Source: Myxococcales bacterium (GTDB lineage Bacteria > Myxococcota_A > Polyangia > Polyangiales > Polyangiaceae). Taken from it: a DNA stretch of 64,000 bases. Numbering within the stretch: the first letter of the stretch is position 1; every line of letters begins with the position of its first letter. A program made the position numbers and the translations under genes. The notes under the pieces are model-generated. The model was not told the origin of the DNA. It searched no databases and was given only the letters and a program-made list of their open reading frames with translations. The stretch covers positions 1 through 64,000 of the forward strand of contig CAHJWM010000015.1 in the NCBI GenBank assembly GCA_903642325.1. The letters are read 5' to 3'. Positions 27,026 through 35,919 of the stretch are shown here, piece after piece.

Positions 27026-27757
27026 TTGGCTCTGCCCCGTAACGCTGACCGCATCAGGCTACCCGCTTTAGGGCGCGCACCCTACTGGCACACCGGCGCC
27101 CTGGTCGGGCTCATCTCGTGCGTTGCCGTCACGGGCACGTTCCTGCAGCGCGCTGCCGTGACCGCCTCAGGTGCGGCTCCACGTGAGGCCGCGCGGGCTC
27201 CGGCGCTCGCTCTGTATGTGCCAATCCTGATCGCGAATTGCGGGCTCACACTGTACGTTTGTCGGCTCTTTCGCGGTCGAAACGCGCTGCCCGAGTTGAT
27301 CGGGCGGCGCTGGGATACGATGGAGCGCGCGATTGGGGATTTGGCCATAGCGCTGGTCTCCTGCGCGATCATTCAAGGGCTCGAAGTCTTCGCGGTGCAT
27401 TACTTTGGGGCAACAAACGCGAGGCGAAATGCCGCAGCTGCGGCGTTGCTCCCGCACACGGGGGCCGAGCGCCTCACCTGGTGTTTGGTCGCATCGTGCG
27501 TCGGTTTTTCGGAAGAGGTCGTGTACCGCGGCTACCTGCAAACGCAGCTCGCGGCATGGTCGCATCGACAAAGCGTAGGAATTGTTCTGCAGGCCGTGCT
27601 GTTCGGCGTAGCGCATGCAGATCAGGGTTACGCGGTGGCGGTGAGGGTGGGAGCTTATGGTCTGGTGTTGGGCGTGGTGGCGCGTGCTAGGCAGAGCTTG
27701 ATGCCGGTGATTGTAAGTCACGTCGCCATTGATCTGGCGCAGGCTTGGTTGCATTGA
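27026..27757 (+). CDS. CPBP (CAAX) family intramembrane metalloprotease
   Basis: A 243-aa polytopic membrane protein with the CPBP motifs: EEVVYRGYLQ (E-E-x-x-x-R), FGVAH with the downstream His, and SHVAIDLAQ. These form the zinc site in the membrane. Members process prenylated or small secreted peptides or act in immunity proteins; the substrate here is unknown. The TTG start at 27026 is supported by AAGGAG 11 bases upstream. It is divergent from the 43-aa membrane protein gene. Confidence 0.85.
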   Translation: MALPRNADRIRLPALGRAPYWHTGALVGLISCVAVTGTFLQRAAVTASGAAPREAARAPALALYVPILIANCGLTLYVCRLFRGRNALPELIGRRWDTMERAIGDLAIALVSCAIIQGLEVFAVHYFGATNARRNAAAAALLPHTGAERLTWCLVASCVGFSEEVVYRGYLQTQLAAWSHRQSVGIVLQAVLFGVAHADQGYAVAVRVGAYGLVLGVVARARQSLMPVIVSHVAIDLAQAWLH

Positions 27758-28053
27758 CTGGCTCTTCGCACTTGCGGCTTCTCTCTGCGAACGAGCAGCA
27801 GGCGAGCGGCGGGGCGCGAGTGGAGCGGCACGCGAGCGGAGCGACCGCGACCTCGTCCGACCAACTGCCAGCGCTCGCTGAACGCGGCAAGCCATGCGCC
27901 GGAAGAGAGAGACCGCGCGCGAGGAAGAGCGAGAGAGGCGGGCTTCCGCGAAAGTGTTGACGACGCAGCGGTCGCTGCGGTATTGAACTTTACTCATGTC
28001 GCTCCGCGCCAACCGTCGTTTTGCTCGCCGTGCCGCTACTTGCGGCGGGCGTG

Positions 28054-28078
28054 AAATGCCGTAGCGCTTTCGGCATTT
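28054..28078 (+). terminator. Hairpin 1 of argD-like leader (terminator-like)
   Basis: An 8-bp perfect stem (aaatgccg at 28054-28061 with cggcattt at 28071-28078) with a 9-base loop, ending in a run of T residues (cattttt). It looks like a Rho-independent terminator lying about 70 bases upstream of the aminotransferase start. Confidence 0.6.
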
Positions 28079-28080
28079 TT

Positions 28081-28108
28081 CGTAACCGCCCCTACTTGGG
28101 TGGTTACG
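28081..28108 (+). promoter_or_regulatory. Hairpin 2 of argD-like leader
   Basis: A 10-bp stem (cgtaaccgcc at 28081-28090 with ggtggttacg at 28099-28108, one G-T pair) with an 8-base loop, starting 3 bases after the T run of hairpin 1. Two consecutive stems in front of an amino-acid pathway gene could form an attenuation switch, or simply close an upstream transcript. No known riboswitch consensus was recognised. The rest of 27758-28146 contains no supported gene. Confidence 0.5.
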
Positions 28109-28146
28109 TCGCGAAATCGGCGAGCTGCCCCGAAAGGACAGCCGCC

Positions 28147-29364
28147 GTGACATCGCTAACGCCCGTAGATTCGTCGCACAGCTTGGACCCGCAACGGCTC
28201 GAAAGCTTACTTTCCGAGCCACATTTGATGCGCGTAGCGGTGCGCCCGCCACGCATCATGGTGCGGGGGAGCGGCTCTTATATTTGGGATCATACCGGGG
28301 CTCGTTACCTCGACTTCGTTCAGGGCTGGGCCGTCAATTCGCTCGGCCACTCGCCACCCGAGATCGGGCGCGCCTTGAACAAGCAGGCGAACACGCTACT
28401 GACGGCTAGTCCGGCGTTTCACAATCTGCCTCAGCTGCTCTTCGCCGGTGAGCTGTCGCGCGCCACGGGTTTGGCGCAAGTGCACTTCGCGAGCAGTGGC
28501 GCGGAGGCCAACGAAGCCGCATTGAAGCTCGCCCGCAAATGGGGACGGCTTCACCGAAATGGCGCATACGAAATCATCACCACCGAGGGCAGCTTTCATG
28601 GGCGCACCCTCGCGTTGATGGCGGCCAGCGGGAAGCCAGGCTGGGACCAGCTGTTTCCTCCGAACATGCCCGGCTTCGTCAAAGTCCCCTACGGCGACGC
28701 GGCAGCGGTGGCCGCGCGCATTCACGAGGGCACCATTGCCGTCCTGGTCGAGCCCATTCAAGGCGAAGCGGGCGTAGTGATTCCGCCCGAAGGCTACCTG
28801 CGCGAGCTGCGAGCGCTGTGCGATAGGCACGGGGTATTGCTCATGTTCGACGAAGTGCAGACGGGCATGGGCCGCACGGGCACGCTGCTCGCGTGTCAGC
28901 ATGAGCAGGTGCGTCCCGACATCCTCACGCTGGGCAAAGGGCTCGGCGGCGGGGTACCCGTGTCCGCTGTGCTCGCAAGCGAGCGGGCCAGTTGCTTCGT
29001 GCCGGGCGACCAGGGAGGCACCTACAACGGCAATCCACTCATGGTCGCGGTCGCGCGCGCCGTGTTCGGTGTGGTCTCCGAGCCCGCGTTTTTGCAACGC
29101 GTCAGGGCGGCAGGCGCGGAGCTCCAAGAGCTTTTATCGCCAGTGTGCGTCGAGCACGGAGCCAGCCTCCGAGGGCGCGGGCTACTCTGGGCACTCGTGC
29201 TGCCGGAGGCCCGCGCCGAACGCGTCGTCGCGAACTCCTTCGAACGCGGCTTACTGCTGAACGCGCCCCGTCCCAATTTGCTTCGGTTGATGCCCTCGCT
29301 GCGCGTTTCTAACGAGGAGATCGCGGAAATGGTCGAGGTGCTCCAGCACGCACTGCGCGGGTGA
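28147..29364 (+). CDS. argD: Acetylornithine/succinyldiaminopimelate-type aminotransferase
   Basis: A 405-aa class III PLP aminotransferase close to ArgD. Motifs: SSGAEANEAALKLARKWG, GSFHGRTLALMAASG, VEPIQGEAGV, FDEVQTGMGRTG and the PLP lysine in LTLGKGLGGGVP. It would convert N-acetylglutamate semialdehyde to N-acetylornithine in arginine synthesis and may also serve lysine synthesis. The GTG at 28147 is chosen because AAAGGA lies about 8 bases upstream; the longer frame from 28021 runs through the two leader hairpins. No other arg gene is in the window, so the pathway assignment rests on similarity only. Confidence 0.85.
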   Translation: MTSLTPVDSSHSLDPQRLESLLSEPHLMRVAVRPPRIMVRGSGSYIWDHTGARYLDFVQGWAVNSLGHSPPEIGRALNKQANTLLTASPAFHNLPQLLFAGELSRATGLAQVHFASSGAEANEAALKLARKWGRLHRNGAYEIITTEGSFHGRTLALMAASGKPGWDQLFPPNMPGFVKVPYGDAAAVAARIHEGTIAVLVEPIQGEAGVVIPPEGYLRELRALCDRHGVLLMFDEVQTGMGRTGTLLACQHEQVRPDILTLGKGLGGGVPVSAVLASERASCFVPGDQGGTYNGNPLMVAVARAVFGVVSEPAFLQRVRAAGAELQELLSPVCVEHGASLRGRGLLWALVLPEARAERVVANSFERGLLLNAPRPNLLRLMPSLRVSNEEIAEMVEVLQHALRG

Positions 29365-29399
29365 AGCCGGTCTCGGAGGGCCGCGCGAACGTCTACATC

Positions 29400-29435
29400 G
29401 CATCCACGCGTCGCACGGCCGCGGCGCGTGGATGC
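29400..29435 (+). terminator. 11-bp stem hairpin after argD
   Basis: gcatccacgcg (29400-29410) pairs perfectly with cgcgtggatgc (29425-29435) around a 14-base loop, 36 bases after the aminotransferase stop. There is no T-tract. It is a likely transcript end. Confidence 0.55.
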
Positions 29436-29600
29436 CCCAAACTCACTCAGGCACGCCGACCACACCTTCACATCGTTCAGGCGTTGACAGCAGCGAGAGT
29501 GGGCGCTCGCGCTCCAGCATCGCACCTCACGGCTCGCAGGTGTTCCCCTCACTGGCCGCGCGCCACAGTGAGCGGCGCTACTCGCGCACGCGCCGCGCCC

Positions 29601-30587
29601 TCACGGCTCGAGCAGCGGCGCGAGGGCCGCGAACCAGCGGCTGGCGACCTTTTCCGACCCCGCCGCGTTCAAGTGCACGCCGTCCGAGAAATCTTTCACG
29701 GGGTCGAGCCCCGTGTACAAGTCGACCGGAGAGACCGGTGAAGCGGCAGTGGTGTTTTGCGTGGCCCAGGTGAGGATGTCCGCGTTGAGCTCAACGACGG
29801 TTGCTTGACCGGATTGCGGCGTATGTTGGGCGATCAACAAATGCACGTGCGGGTTCACCATCCGCGCTTGCGCGAGCGCCAAGGTGTAGCCCTTCAGCAC
29901 TCCCGCAATGGGCATGTTGGCCAGCAAATCCGCCCCGCCAAAGTGCATGAGGATGACCTGCGGCGGATGAGCGCTGAACCAGGCCGCAAACTGGCTCGCC
30001 ATCAAGTTGGAAATGATGAGCCCGCTTTGAGCCTGCAGATCCTTGTCGTAGCCCGCCACGCCGCAATCCGGGCCGTCCGTCACGCCGCCCACGAAGTCGA
30101 AGTGGTTGATGCCGGCGACACGCAGCTTCTGCCAGAGCAACGCGCGCCAACAGGTGAGGAGCTCGTTCGACGAGCCGAGCACCATGATTTGCACCGTGCC
30201 GGTCAACCCGCTGCCCTCGGCGCCCCCAGCCGACAACCCGCTCGTTGCCGCTGTGCCGCCCATTCCCCCAGAACCCCCCGTTCCCGCTGTGCCTCCCACC
30301 CCCGCAACAGCTGCAGCTCCGGCGACACCGCTCGCCCCTGCAAACGCGCCGCCGCCCGAGCTGTCTCCGCCCGCTGGTACCCCGTTGGCGACCCCTGCGG
30401 AGCCGACCGCGGGGGACCCGGCGCTGCCGCTCACTCCAAACGAGCCGGCTGCGCCCACTGCCGCAGTGCCGGCCGAGCCCGTCGCAGACGCGCTGACGTC
30501 GGACGAGCTACTCGAGCAAGCGCCGGCACTGAGCGCCATGTACAGCGGCGCAACCAGCACGGCCAACGATGCACGGGATCTGATCAC
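29601..30587 (-). CDS. SGNH/GDSL hydrolase-like lipoprotein
   Basis: A 328-aa protein. A signal peptide ends in the lipobox L-S-A-G-A-C, followed by about 110 residues of Gly/Ala/Ser linker (G-S-A-G, G-G-T-A repeats), then a catalytic-looking domain. Block I is IMVLGSSNELL, with Ser in the nucleophile position although the usual GDS reads GSS; block III is near MHFGGADLL; block V is DGVHLNAAG with the catalytic Asp-His pair. It is probably a lipid-anchored esterase or acetylhydrolase acting on polysaccharide outside the inner membrane. Confidence 0.75.
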   Translation of the reverse strand: MIRSRASLAVLVAPLYMALSAGACSSSSSDVSASATGSAGTAAVGAAGSFGVSGSAGSPAVGSAGVANGVPAGGDSSGGGAFAGASGVAGAAAVAGVGGTAGTGGSGGMGGTAATSGLSAGGAEGSGLTGTVQIMVLGSSNELLTCWRALLWQKLRVAGINHFDFVGGVTDGPDCGVAGYDKDLQAQSGLIISNLMASQFAAWFSAHPPQVILMHFGGADLLANMPIAGVLKGYTLALAQARMVNPHVHLLIAQHTPQSGQATVVELNADILTWATQNTTAASPVSPVDLYTGLDPVKDFSDGVHLNAAGSEKVASRWFAALAPLLEP

Positions 30588-30747
30588 GTCTCTAGGAATA
30601 GCACGAGCGCGGCAACGCAGTGCAGGTACTCGAGCATACGCCGTGACTGGTAGTGCGCCGAGGCGCGTGGGCGAGCCACGAGTGAATAACGGGATCGCGC
30701 GAGGTGGCAGAGTCCGCGTCGCGTCACATCGCGAGCGGAAAAGTCCG

Positions 30748-31995
30748 TCAGACCGAGACGCTCGGCTTCGGCATACGCGCCAGCAAGAAAAGAGTGATGG
30801 CCATGAACGCCGCGGCGGCGAGGGCGAGGGACAAGTGCACCGTGGCTAGGCTGCCGAGCAGGCCGACCGTGATGCCGCTAAAGGCGCGCAAGCCTCCGGA
30901 AGCCATGTTGAACAGCCCCAGTACGCGCCCTCGGATCCCGGCCGGCGCATTCAGCTGCACGATGGTTTGCGTCATGCTGCTGAATGAAAGCTCGAAGAAC
31001 CCCGCCATGAACAGACAAACGAGCGCCAGCGGATAGGAGCGCACGAGCGCGAAGGCCCCCAGCGCAGCTGCCCACAGCGTAGCGAGCTTCAGGGCCGACG
31101 TAGTCCGAGTGCCGAGCACGCCGCGGCCACTCTCCAAGAGCAGGCCGCCCATCAGCGCGCCCGCCGCATCAGCGCCGAGGAGCGCCGTGTATGCCGCGCC
31201 CGGATCCCCATGACCCAAGTCCGTGGCGAAGGTCGGCATCTGCGCTTGATAACTATTGCCGATGAAGAAAGACGCCCCGCCGGCTAGCACGATCATCGCG
31301 GCGAGCACCGGGATGCCGCGCACGTCGCGCACCGTCTCCACCAGATCGGCGATGCCTCGCACCGCGCGCCTCGGGCCATCACCCGCCCGAAATTTGCGGC
31401 CATACGGGGCGCTGATCAGCCACAACATCAGCGGCAAGAAAAATGTCGCGTTCAAGAACATGCCGTGGTTCGGGCCGAGCGTGCGCAAAATCAAGCTGCC
31501 CACCCCTGGCCCCGCCAGCATGCCCAGATAACGCGCCGTCGCGTTCAACCGAACCGCGCTCGCGATATGACTCGGTCCGACTACATCATACAGCAACACC
31601 TGGCTGGAGGTCAGCCAGAACACGCCTGCGCAGCCATGCAGCACCAAGAGCAGCATGGCGTGCCAAATCTGGAGCGTCCCCGTCACGAAGAAGTAGCCCC
31701 AGCCGAGCGACACCATCATGAACAGCCCCGCCCCGATTTGAATCAAGCGGCGAGAATCAAAGCGATCATTCAACGCGCCCACCGGCACCGAAAAGACGAG
31801 GTACGGCACCCAGTGCGACACGACCGCAAACCCCCCCAGCGCCTGAGAATGAAACTTCTGAAACGCGACCCAGTACGTGATCACATGCTCGACATTGTCC
31901 GCCGTCATGGTGAGCAAAAACGTGAGCAGAAAGATGCGGAAGCCAGGCAAGCGCAGCGCATCGAACGGGCGGTGGGGAACAGTTGCGGTAGTCAT
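30748..31995 (-). CDS. MFS transporter
   Basis: A 415-aa major facilitator with about 12 membrane segments and the enterobactin-exporter/MFS_3 style: VPVGALNDRFDSRRLIQIG between helices 2 and 3 (a degenerate G-x-L-x-D-R-x-G-R motif A). The substrate cannot be read from the sequence; many members export small molecules. The ATG at 31995 (MTTATVPHRPF) is chosen; the longer frame adds 41 residues without a domain. Non-coding stretches flank it on both sides. Confidence 0.88.
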   Translation of the reverse strand: MTTATVPHRPFDALRLPGFRIFLLTFLLTMTADNVEHVITYWVAFQKFHSQALGGFAVVSHWVPYLVFSVPVGALNDRFDSRRLIQIGAGLFMMVSLGWGYFFVTGTLQIWHAMLLLVLHGCAGVFWLTSSQVLLYDVVGPSHIASAVRLNATARYLGMLAGPGVGSLILRTLGPNHGMFLNATFFLPLMLWLISAPYGRKFRAGDGPRRAVRGIADLVETVRDVRGIPVLAAMIVLAGGASFFIGNSYQAQMPTFATDLGHGDPGAAYTALLGADAAGALMGGLLLESGRGVLGTRTTSALKLATLWAAALGAFALVRSYPLALVCLFMAGFFELSFSSMTQTIVQLNAPAGIRGRVLGLFNMASGGLRAFSGITVGLLGSLATVHLSLALAAAAFMAITLFLLARMPKPSVSV

Positions 31996-32306
31996 GATGC
32001 GAACCGGCCAGAGCGTAGACAGAGAGCTCACGTCTGCGCCAGATATCGCGCAAAAGCACGGCAAATCATCGTGGGCTCGCTGTTCCCGTGGCTCTCGGGC
32101 CAGGTGAACGCTTCGCACTCAGCGTAGTTGCCTAAGCTGGCGCCCGGACAGCGGCGAGGGCGTGGGAAGCGCGCGTCACCGCTTTGTATTTGACGACAAG
32201 ACGCTCGGCGCTGGCGCGAGATTGATGCCCCGCGCAGCGTCACTGACCAGGTGGAGCTTGGCGGCTTCCTAGACCGATGAAACGCCACCGCTGGGGGTCG
32301 TCGTTT
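31996..32306. other. Intergenic gap left of the degraded zone
   Basis: About 310 bases with no supported gene. Open frames here are short and Arg/Ser-rich. It separates the MFS gene from the parE remnant. Confidence 0.4.
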
Positions 32307-32604
32307 TCACTGCCTGGCACGTGCAGCTCCGGCAGCATGCGAACGTGAAAACCGAACGACGAGCACGGTGTGCTCCTCGGTCGCGCGGTAGAAGAGCGCG
32401 TGTTTCCCACACATGAGTCGGCGATACGAAGGCAGCCCGAGGCAAACGCGACCCGGCTTTGGTTGGCCCGCAAGGTCGTGAAATCAAGCGTCAAGCCCGC
32501 CCATGTACCGACGCAGTTGCTCGCGGCCCCATCGGTGGCGGGTGTAGCTACCAATACCGAGCATGTCTGCCTTGCCGCCTTGATCAGGCGAAAGCCGGGC
32601 TTCA
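32307..32604 (-). pseudogene. parE-like toxin pseudogene
   Basis: Reading the minus strand in two frames recovers a ParE/RelE-superfamily toxin: KPGFRLIKAAR, then after a frameshift ADMLGIGSYTRHRWG and LRRYMGGLDA, an in-frame TGA (32484-32486), then FHDLAGQPKPGRVC and YRRLMCGKHALFYRA, VLVVRFSRSHAAG. ParE toxins poison DNA gyrase (family knowledge). At least one frameshift and one nonsense codon make it non-functional. It lies directly downstream of the parD remnant, in the normal antitoxin-toxin order. Confidence 0.75.
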
Positions 32605-32811
32605 GTCCGGCTCGGCGTCGAGCTCCGCGAGCAAGCCTTCGAGCGAGTAGTCCTCAGCGATCCCGCTATGTTCGCCCTCTTCGAGCGCTTGCCGGAGCGC
32701 CGTCTTCCTCGCGTCGTAGCGGCGTTCGAGTAGCTCAAGCGCCGTGGAAACGACCTCGAGGTCGATTGCGCCGAAGCTCCCCGATGACACGCGCCGGATT
32801 GCGACACATCA
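32602..32811 (-). pseudogene. parD-like antitoxin, 5'-truncated
   Basis: The open frame gives SSGSFGAIDLEVV, STALELLERRYDARK and a C-terminal LRQALEEGEHSG...LAELDAEP, the typical ParD C-terminal pattern. In ParD proteins this part is preceded by a ribbon-helix-helix strand, but here a TGA (32809-32811) closes the frame a few residues upstream, so the DNA-binding end is missing. The break lies next to a 21-base sequence (32827-32847) that recurs at the island's right end, suggesting an insertion or rearrangement cut the gene. Confidence 0.65.
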
Positions 32812-32847
32812 GCTGGCAACGCGCTGCGAAATCGCGGCTGCTCGGGA

Positions 32848-33515
32848 GAACTCATGAGCCGCGGATCCGTTCTGGTCTGAAAGGAACGCCAGAGGCGAAA
32901 GACTTTCGCGTCGCCGATGCCACGGTGCAGATGCACGTAGCCCGCCTCGAGCTCTGGCTGCTCGTCTATCGGAACGCACTGATAGCTGCCGTGCTGAATG
33001 AAAACGTAGGCCCTGTCACCAGGTCGCCCGTTGTGTCGATACACGGCGATCGGAGCCTCGATGCGATGTCCGGCGAGTGTGCCCTCGTGATGGGCGAAGC
33101 GATCGACTGTGCCACGGCGAGCGTCCTGCCAGAACGCGAACACGTCGTGCGCGGCTTCCCGTTGCATCGCTCCGAAATGGGCATGCCGCCGAAGACCGGG
33201 CCTGCACACCTGTGGCAATACCCATCCGTACTGGAACAAGCTGTCACGCTCGGGTGGCAACTCAGGCGTGTAGGCCAACGGTCCTTCCGCGGCGAGCCAG
33301 GGAACCAGCCGGGCGCTCGATGCCTTGGTAGAGGTGGGGTATGCCGTCCTCGTCACGGAACCACACTCTGACATTTGCGGTCGTCGACGGCGCACTTCGT
33401 GCGGCGCGAGGCGATTACGGGGAAGAGTGCGGAGGTCACCGGCGTCGCTTCCTTCCGCGCCCGTCGTCGGGCTCATGGCGTGAAGCTCGACTTGGCGCGG
33501 GTCCCACATGGTCAC
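32848..33515 (-). pseudogene. Degraded hypothetical gene coupled to DUF1016 gene
   Basis: Minus-strand coding signal is clear (GC-rich third positions; YGWVLPQV, AHHEGTLAGHRIEAP, YVHLHRGIGDAKVFRLW), and a GTG at 33515 overlaps the DUF1016 stop as GTGA. The N-terminal coding signal is in another frame (VRVWFRDEDGIPHLYQGIE), and the 3' end fades into the broken parD. At least one frameshift and a lost C-terminus are therefore likely. No family is recognised. Confidence 0.45.
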
Positions 33516-34651
33516 GAAGACCTGCGAGTAGATTCATCGACCGAGAACTGCGCATAAAGCTCTTGCAACTTGCGGCGCATCACTTCTTTGGGCGGGAGCA
33601 TGGTTTGGTACTCGGCGACGAGTGTCGGTGAGGCCGTCCGGGCGAGCGCGTACTCGACGACTTCGTCGTCCTTCGTCGCGCAGAGCAGAACGCCAATCGA
33701 GGGCCGCTCGTGTGCCTTCTTGACATCGCGGTCGAGCGCCTCGACGTAGAAGCTAAGCTGGCCGAGGTCGGCGGGCTTGAACCTCTCGACCTTCAGCTCG
33801 AAGGCGACAAGGCACTGAAGCGCTCGGTGGAAGAAAACAAGGTCGATCGCGAAGTCCTGGTTGCCGACTTGGACCGGATACTCGGAGCCCACGAAGCAGA
33901 AGTCGCGACCGAGCTCGGTGATGAAGCGACCGAGGTTGCGTAGCAGCGCGCCGTGCAGGTCGGCCTCCGAGTGGCCGTCCTGTATCGATAGGAACTCGAG
34001 ACTGTATGCATTTTTCAGCTCGTCGATTGCCGTCGGATGGAGTTGTGCCACCGCTGGCGACACTTTCTTCGCAGCGGGGTCGCTCCGCAGGATCGCGGCC
34101 GATTGGATCTGGCGTTCGAGCTCGCGCTTCGTCCACCTGTCTTTGATGGCCGCGAGCAGGTAGAACTCGCGCTCTTCGCGACGCCGTGTCTGGCTGAGGA
34201 TGATGAGGTGGTGGGTCCACGGCAATTGTGTCACCAGCGGTGACACTTTCTTCTGACCCCGGTACGCCTCGAAGAACTGCCGCATCCGAAAGAGATTCCG
34301 TCGCGTGTAGCCGCGCATGCCGGGGTAGCGGCGAGCGAGCGTGGCTGCGAGCTCGTCGACGACGCCGGCGCCCCACTCGGCGCTGTCGATCTTCTGGCTC
34401 AGGTACGCACCGAGTTGCCAGTACAGGTCCACCAGCTCGGTGTTGACGGCTTGATAGGCGCGCCGCCGCGCCGCTTCGATCAGTGCGAGCACCTCGGCGA
34501 ATCTCGCTTCAGTTTCGAGGATCGTCGATTGTCTCCGCGCTGTGGAGACAATCTCCGCCCTGGAGCTTGCGGCGGAGCGCGTTCGTCTCGGCAGCGCTGA
34601 GACTTTCCTCGCGCCGGCCTTGACGGGCTTCTTGCGCGACGGTTTGGTCAT
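33512..34651 (-). CDS. DUF1016/YhcG-family PDDEXK nuclease-like protein
   Basis: A 379-aa protein with an N-terminal DUF1016_N helix region (RFAEVLALIEAARRRAYQAVN..LYWQLGAYLSQKI) and a C-terminal PD-(D/E)xK domain: FAIDLVFFHRALQCLVAFELKV contains the D...ExK catalytic pattern. Such proteins are frequent in mobile and defence regions and are presumed DNA nucleases; partner genes vary. It is the only intact gene in the 32.3-35.7 kb zone. The ATG at 34651 (MTKPSRKKPVKAG) gives a Lys-rich start. Confidence 0.85.
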   Translation of the reverse strand: MTKPSRKKPVKAGARKVSALPRRTRSAASSRAEIVSTARRQSTILETEARFAEVLALIEAARRRAYQAVNTELVDLYWQLGAYLSQKIDSAEWGAGVVDELAATLARRYPGMRGYTRRNLFRMRQFFEAYRGQKKVSPLVTQLPWTHHLIILSQTRRREEREFYLLAAIKDRWTKRELERQIQSAAILRSDPAAKKVSPAVAQLHPTAIDELKNAYSLEFLSIQDGHSEADLHGALLRNLGRFITELGRDFCFVGSEYPVQVGNQDFAIDLVFFHRALQCLVAFELKVERFKPADLGQLSFYVEALDRDVKKAHERPSIGVLLCATKDDEVVEYALARTASPTLVAEYQTMLPPKEVMRRKLQELYAQFSVDESTRRSS

Positions 34652-35242
34652 CGCGCGACCTCCTGCTCCGTGCCCGGGCGGGTGTCGCCCCAGCAAGCGA
34701 CGATGGACGTATCAATGGCGCTGAACATCGAGGCGCGTGATCGAGTGATCGATCTGGGCTTCGAGTTGGACGCGATGATCGCATCGAGGATCTCCCGAAC
34801 GGTCATTGCTCGACCAATGTAGCCTTTCTCGATTGATCGGTCCAACCGATTCGATTGCTTGCCGTCGCCGTGGCTCCGCAGTCGCCCGTCTCAAATGCGG
34901 CAGTGGCAGAGCTGTTCGAGAAGACCAGTTGGAGTGCCGACGATCGGAGATCCACGTCCTTCTTCGTGCGCGCTCAGCACCAAGCTTCACGACGAGGTCT
35001 CCTTGAGTATGACGGGCATCGCCGCGCTCATACTCGGAATTGGCATTCTCGATCTTCTGGCTGAGGCCTTCCCCAAGCTGCCAGTGCAGGGTGACCAACT
35101 CTGAATTGATGGCCTGGTACACCCGATTCGGAGCGGTCTCGATGAGCGCGGCCGCCTCGGCGAACTTGGCATCGTCCGGGTTGAGATCACTCAACTGTCT
35201 CGACACTGCCGAGACGAACCCACCGATGGAAACCACGACCAA
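34652..35242 (-). pseudogene. Truncated second DUF1016 copy
   Basis: The first 60 residues (KFAEAAALIETAPNRVYQAIN, LVTLHWQLGEGLSQKIENA) closely match the N-terminus of the intact DUF1016 gene next to it (33512-34651). After about 35060 the match is lost and the frame turns into low-quality Arg-rich sequence; an unrecognised piece (MTVREILDAIIASNS...) lies at 34648-34806. It looks like a broken tandem duplicate or the remains of a recombination event. Confidence 0.6.
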
Positions 35243-35260
35243 CCCCGCGGCGCTCCCGCG

Positions 35261-35610
35261 TCACCTTCCCAGAGCTTCTAATCGCAGGTCGTCGATGCCC
35301 GCGAAGTGTTCAGCCCGTTCGGAGTTCCATGCGGCCCAGGGCTCGAGACGCGCGGCTTGAAGCTCTTCCTTGGTGGGTTCCACGAGCACCTTGGTCCCGT
35401 CCCGGTCCGTTCGCTCCGCGAGTAGGAGCTGGCGCCCGTCCGGCAGCCGCAGCAGGACCCATCGGAGCAGCTCGTCCGAGCTGCTCTCCAGCACGTTGGT
35501 GCCCGCGAGACGAGCCGCACGAAGTCGACAACGTCCATCGCGCCCAACCATACCGTGAACCGCCGCCAGCGCTCGCCCCGAGGATGGTCGAGGCCGCACG
35601 TACGCAACAT
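35261..35610 (-). pseudogene. Frameshifted hypothetical gene
   Basis: The start (MLRTCGLDHPRGERW, WLGAMDVVDFVRLVSR) is in one frame, while the well-coded rest (NVLESSSDELLRWVLLRLP, LLLAERTDRDGTKVLVEP, LEPWAAWNSERAEHF) is in another, so one indel near the middle separates them. Third-position GC is high in both parts. No family is recognised. Three bases after the end lies the DUF1016 remnant's frame, and about 120 bases to the right is the left attachment site of the island. Confidence 0.5.
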
Positions 35611-35733
35611 GACCGCGCGCCGCCCCCAGATCGGCGGCAAAGTAGCCGATTCGACAGACTGGCTCCGGGAAAGCCACCCGGGAGCCAGCCTGCCAGCCCA
35701 TGAATCAATTCAACTGTCTAGGGGGAAAACAGG

Positions 35734-35758
35734 GTGGAGGCGCCGGGAATTGAACCCG
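35734..35758 (-). repeat. attL: tRNA 3'-end-like 25-bp direct repeat
   Basis: Identical over 25 bases to 54150-54174. Read on the minus strand it is a T-arm (CGGG, loop TTCAATT, CCCG) followed by CGCCTCCA, as at the 3' end of a tRNA. No tRNA body is found next to this copy, as expected for the fragment left at the far end of an integrated element. Confidence 0.85.
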
Positions 35759-35919
35759 ATCAGGCGTTCGAGTGGTTCAGCATGTAAATCGCTGATTCAG
35801 CATCAACTCGGCTCGATTTCGATTCCATTGAACCCAGCTCGTTCCATCTGGATCCGCGGTTTGGAGCAAGGTCGGGGGACATACGCGCAACATGAGAATG
35901 GCGGAGCCGCGCGACTTGG

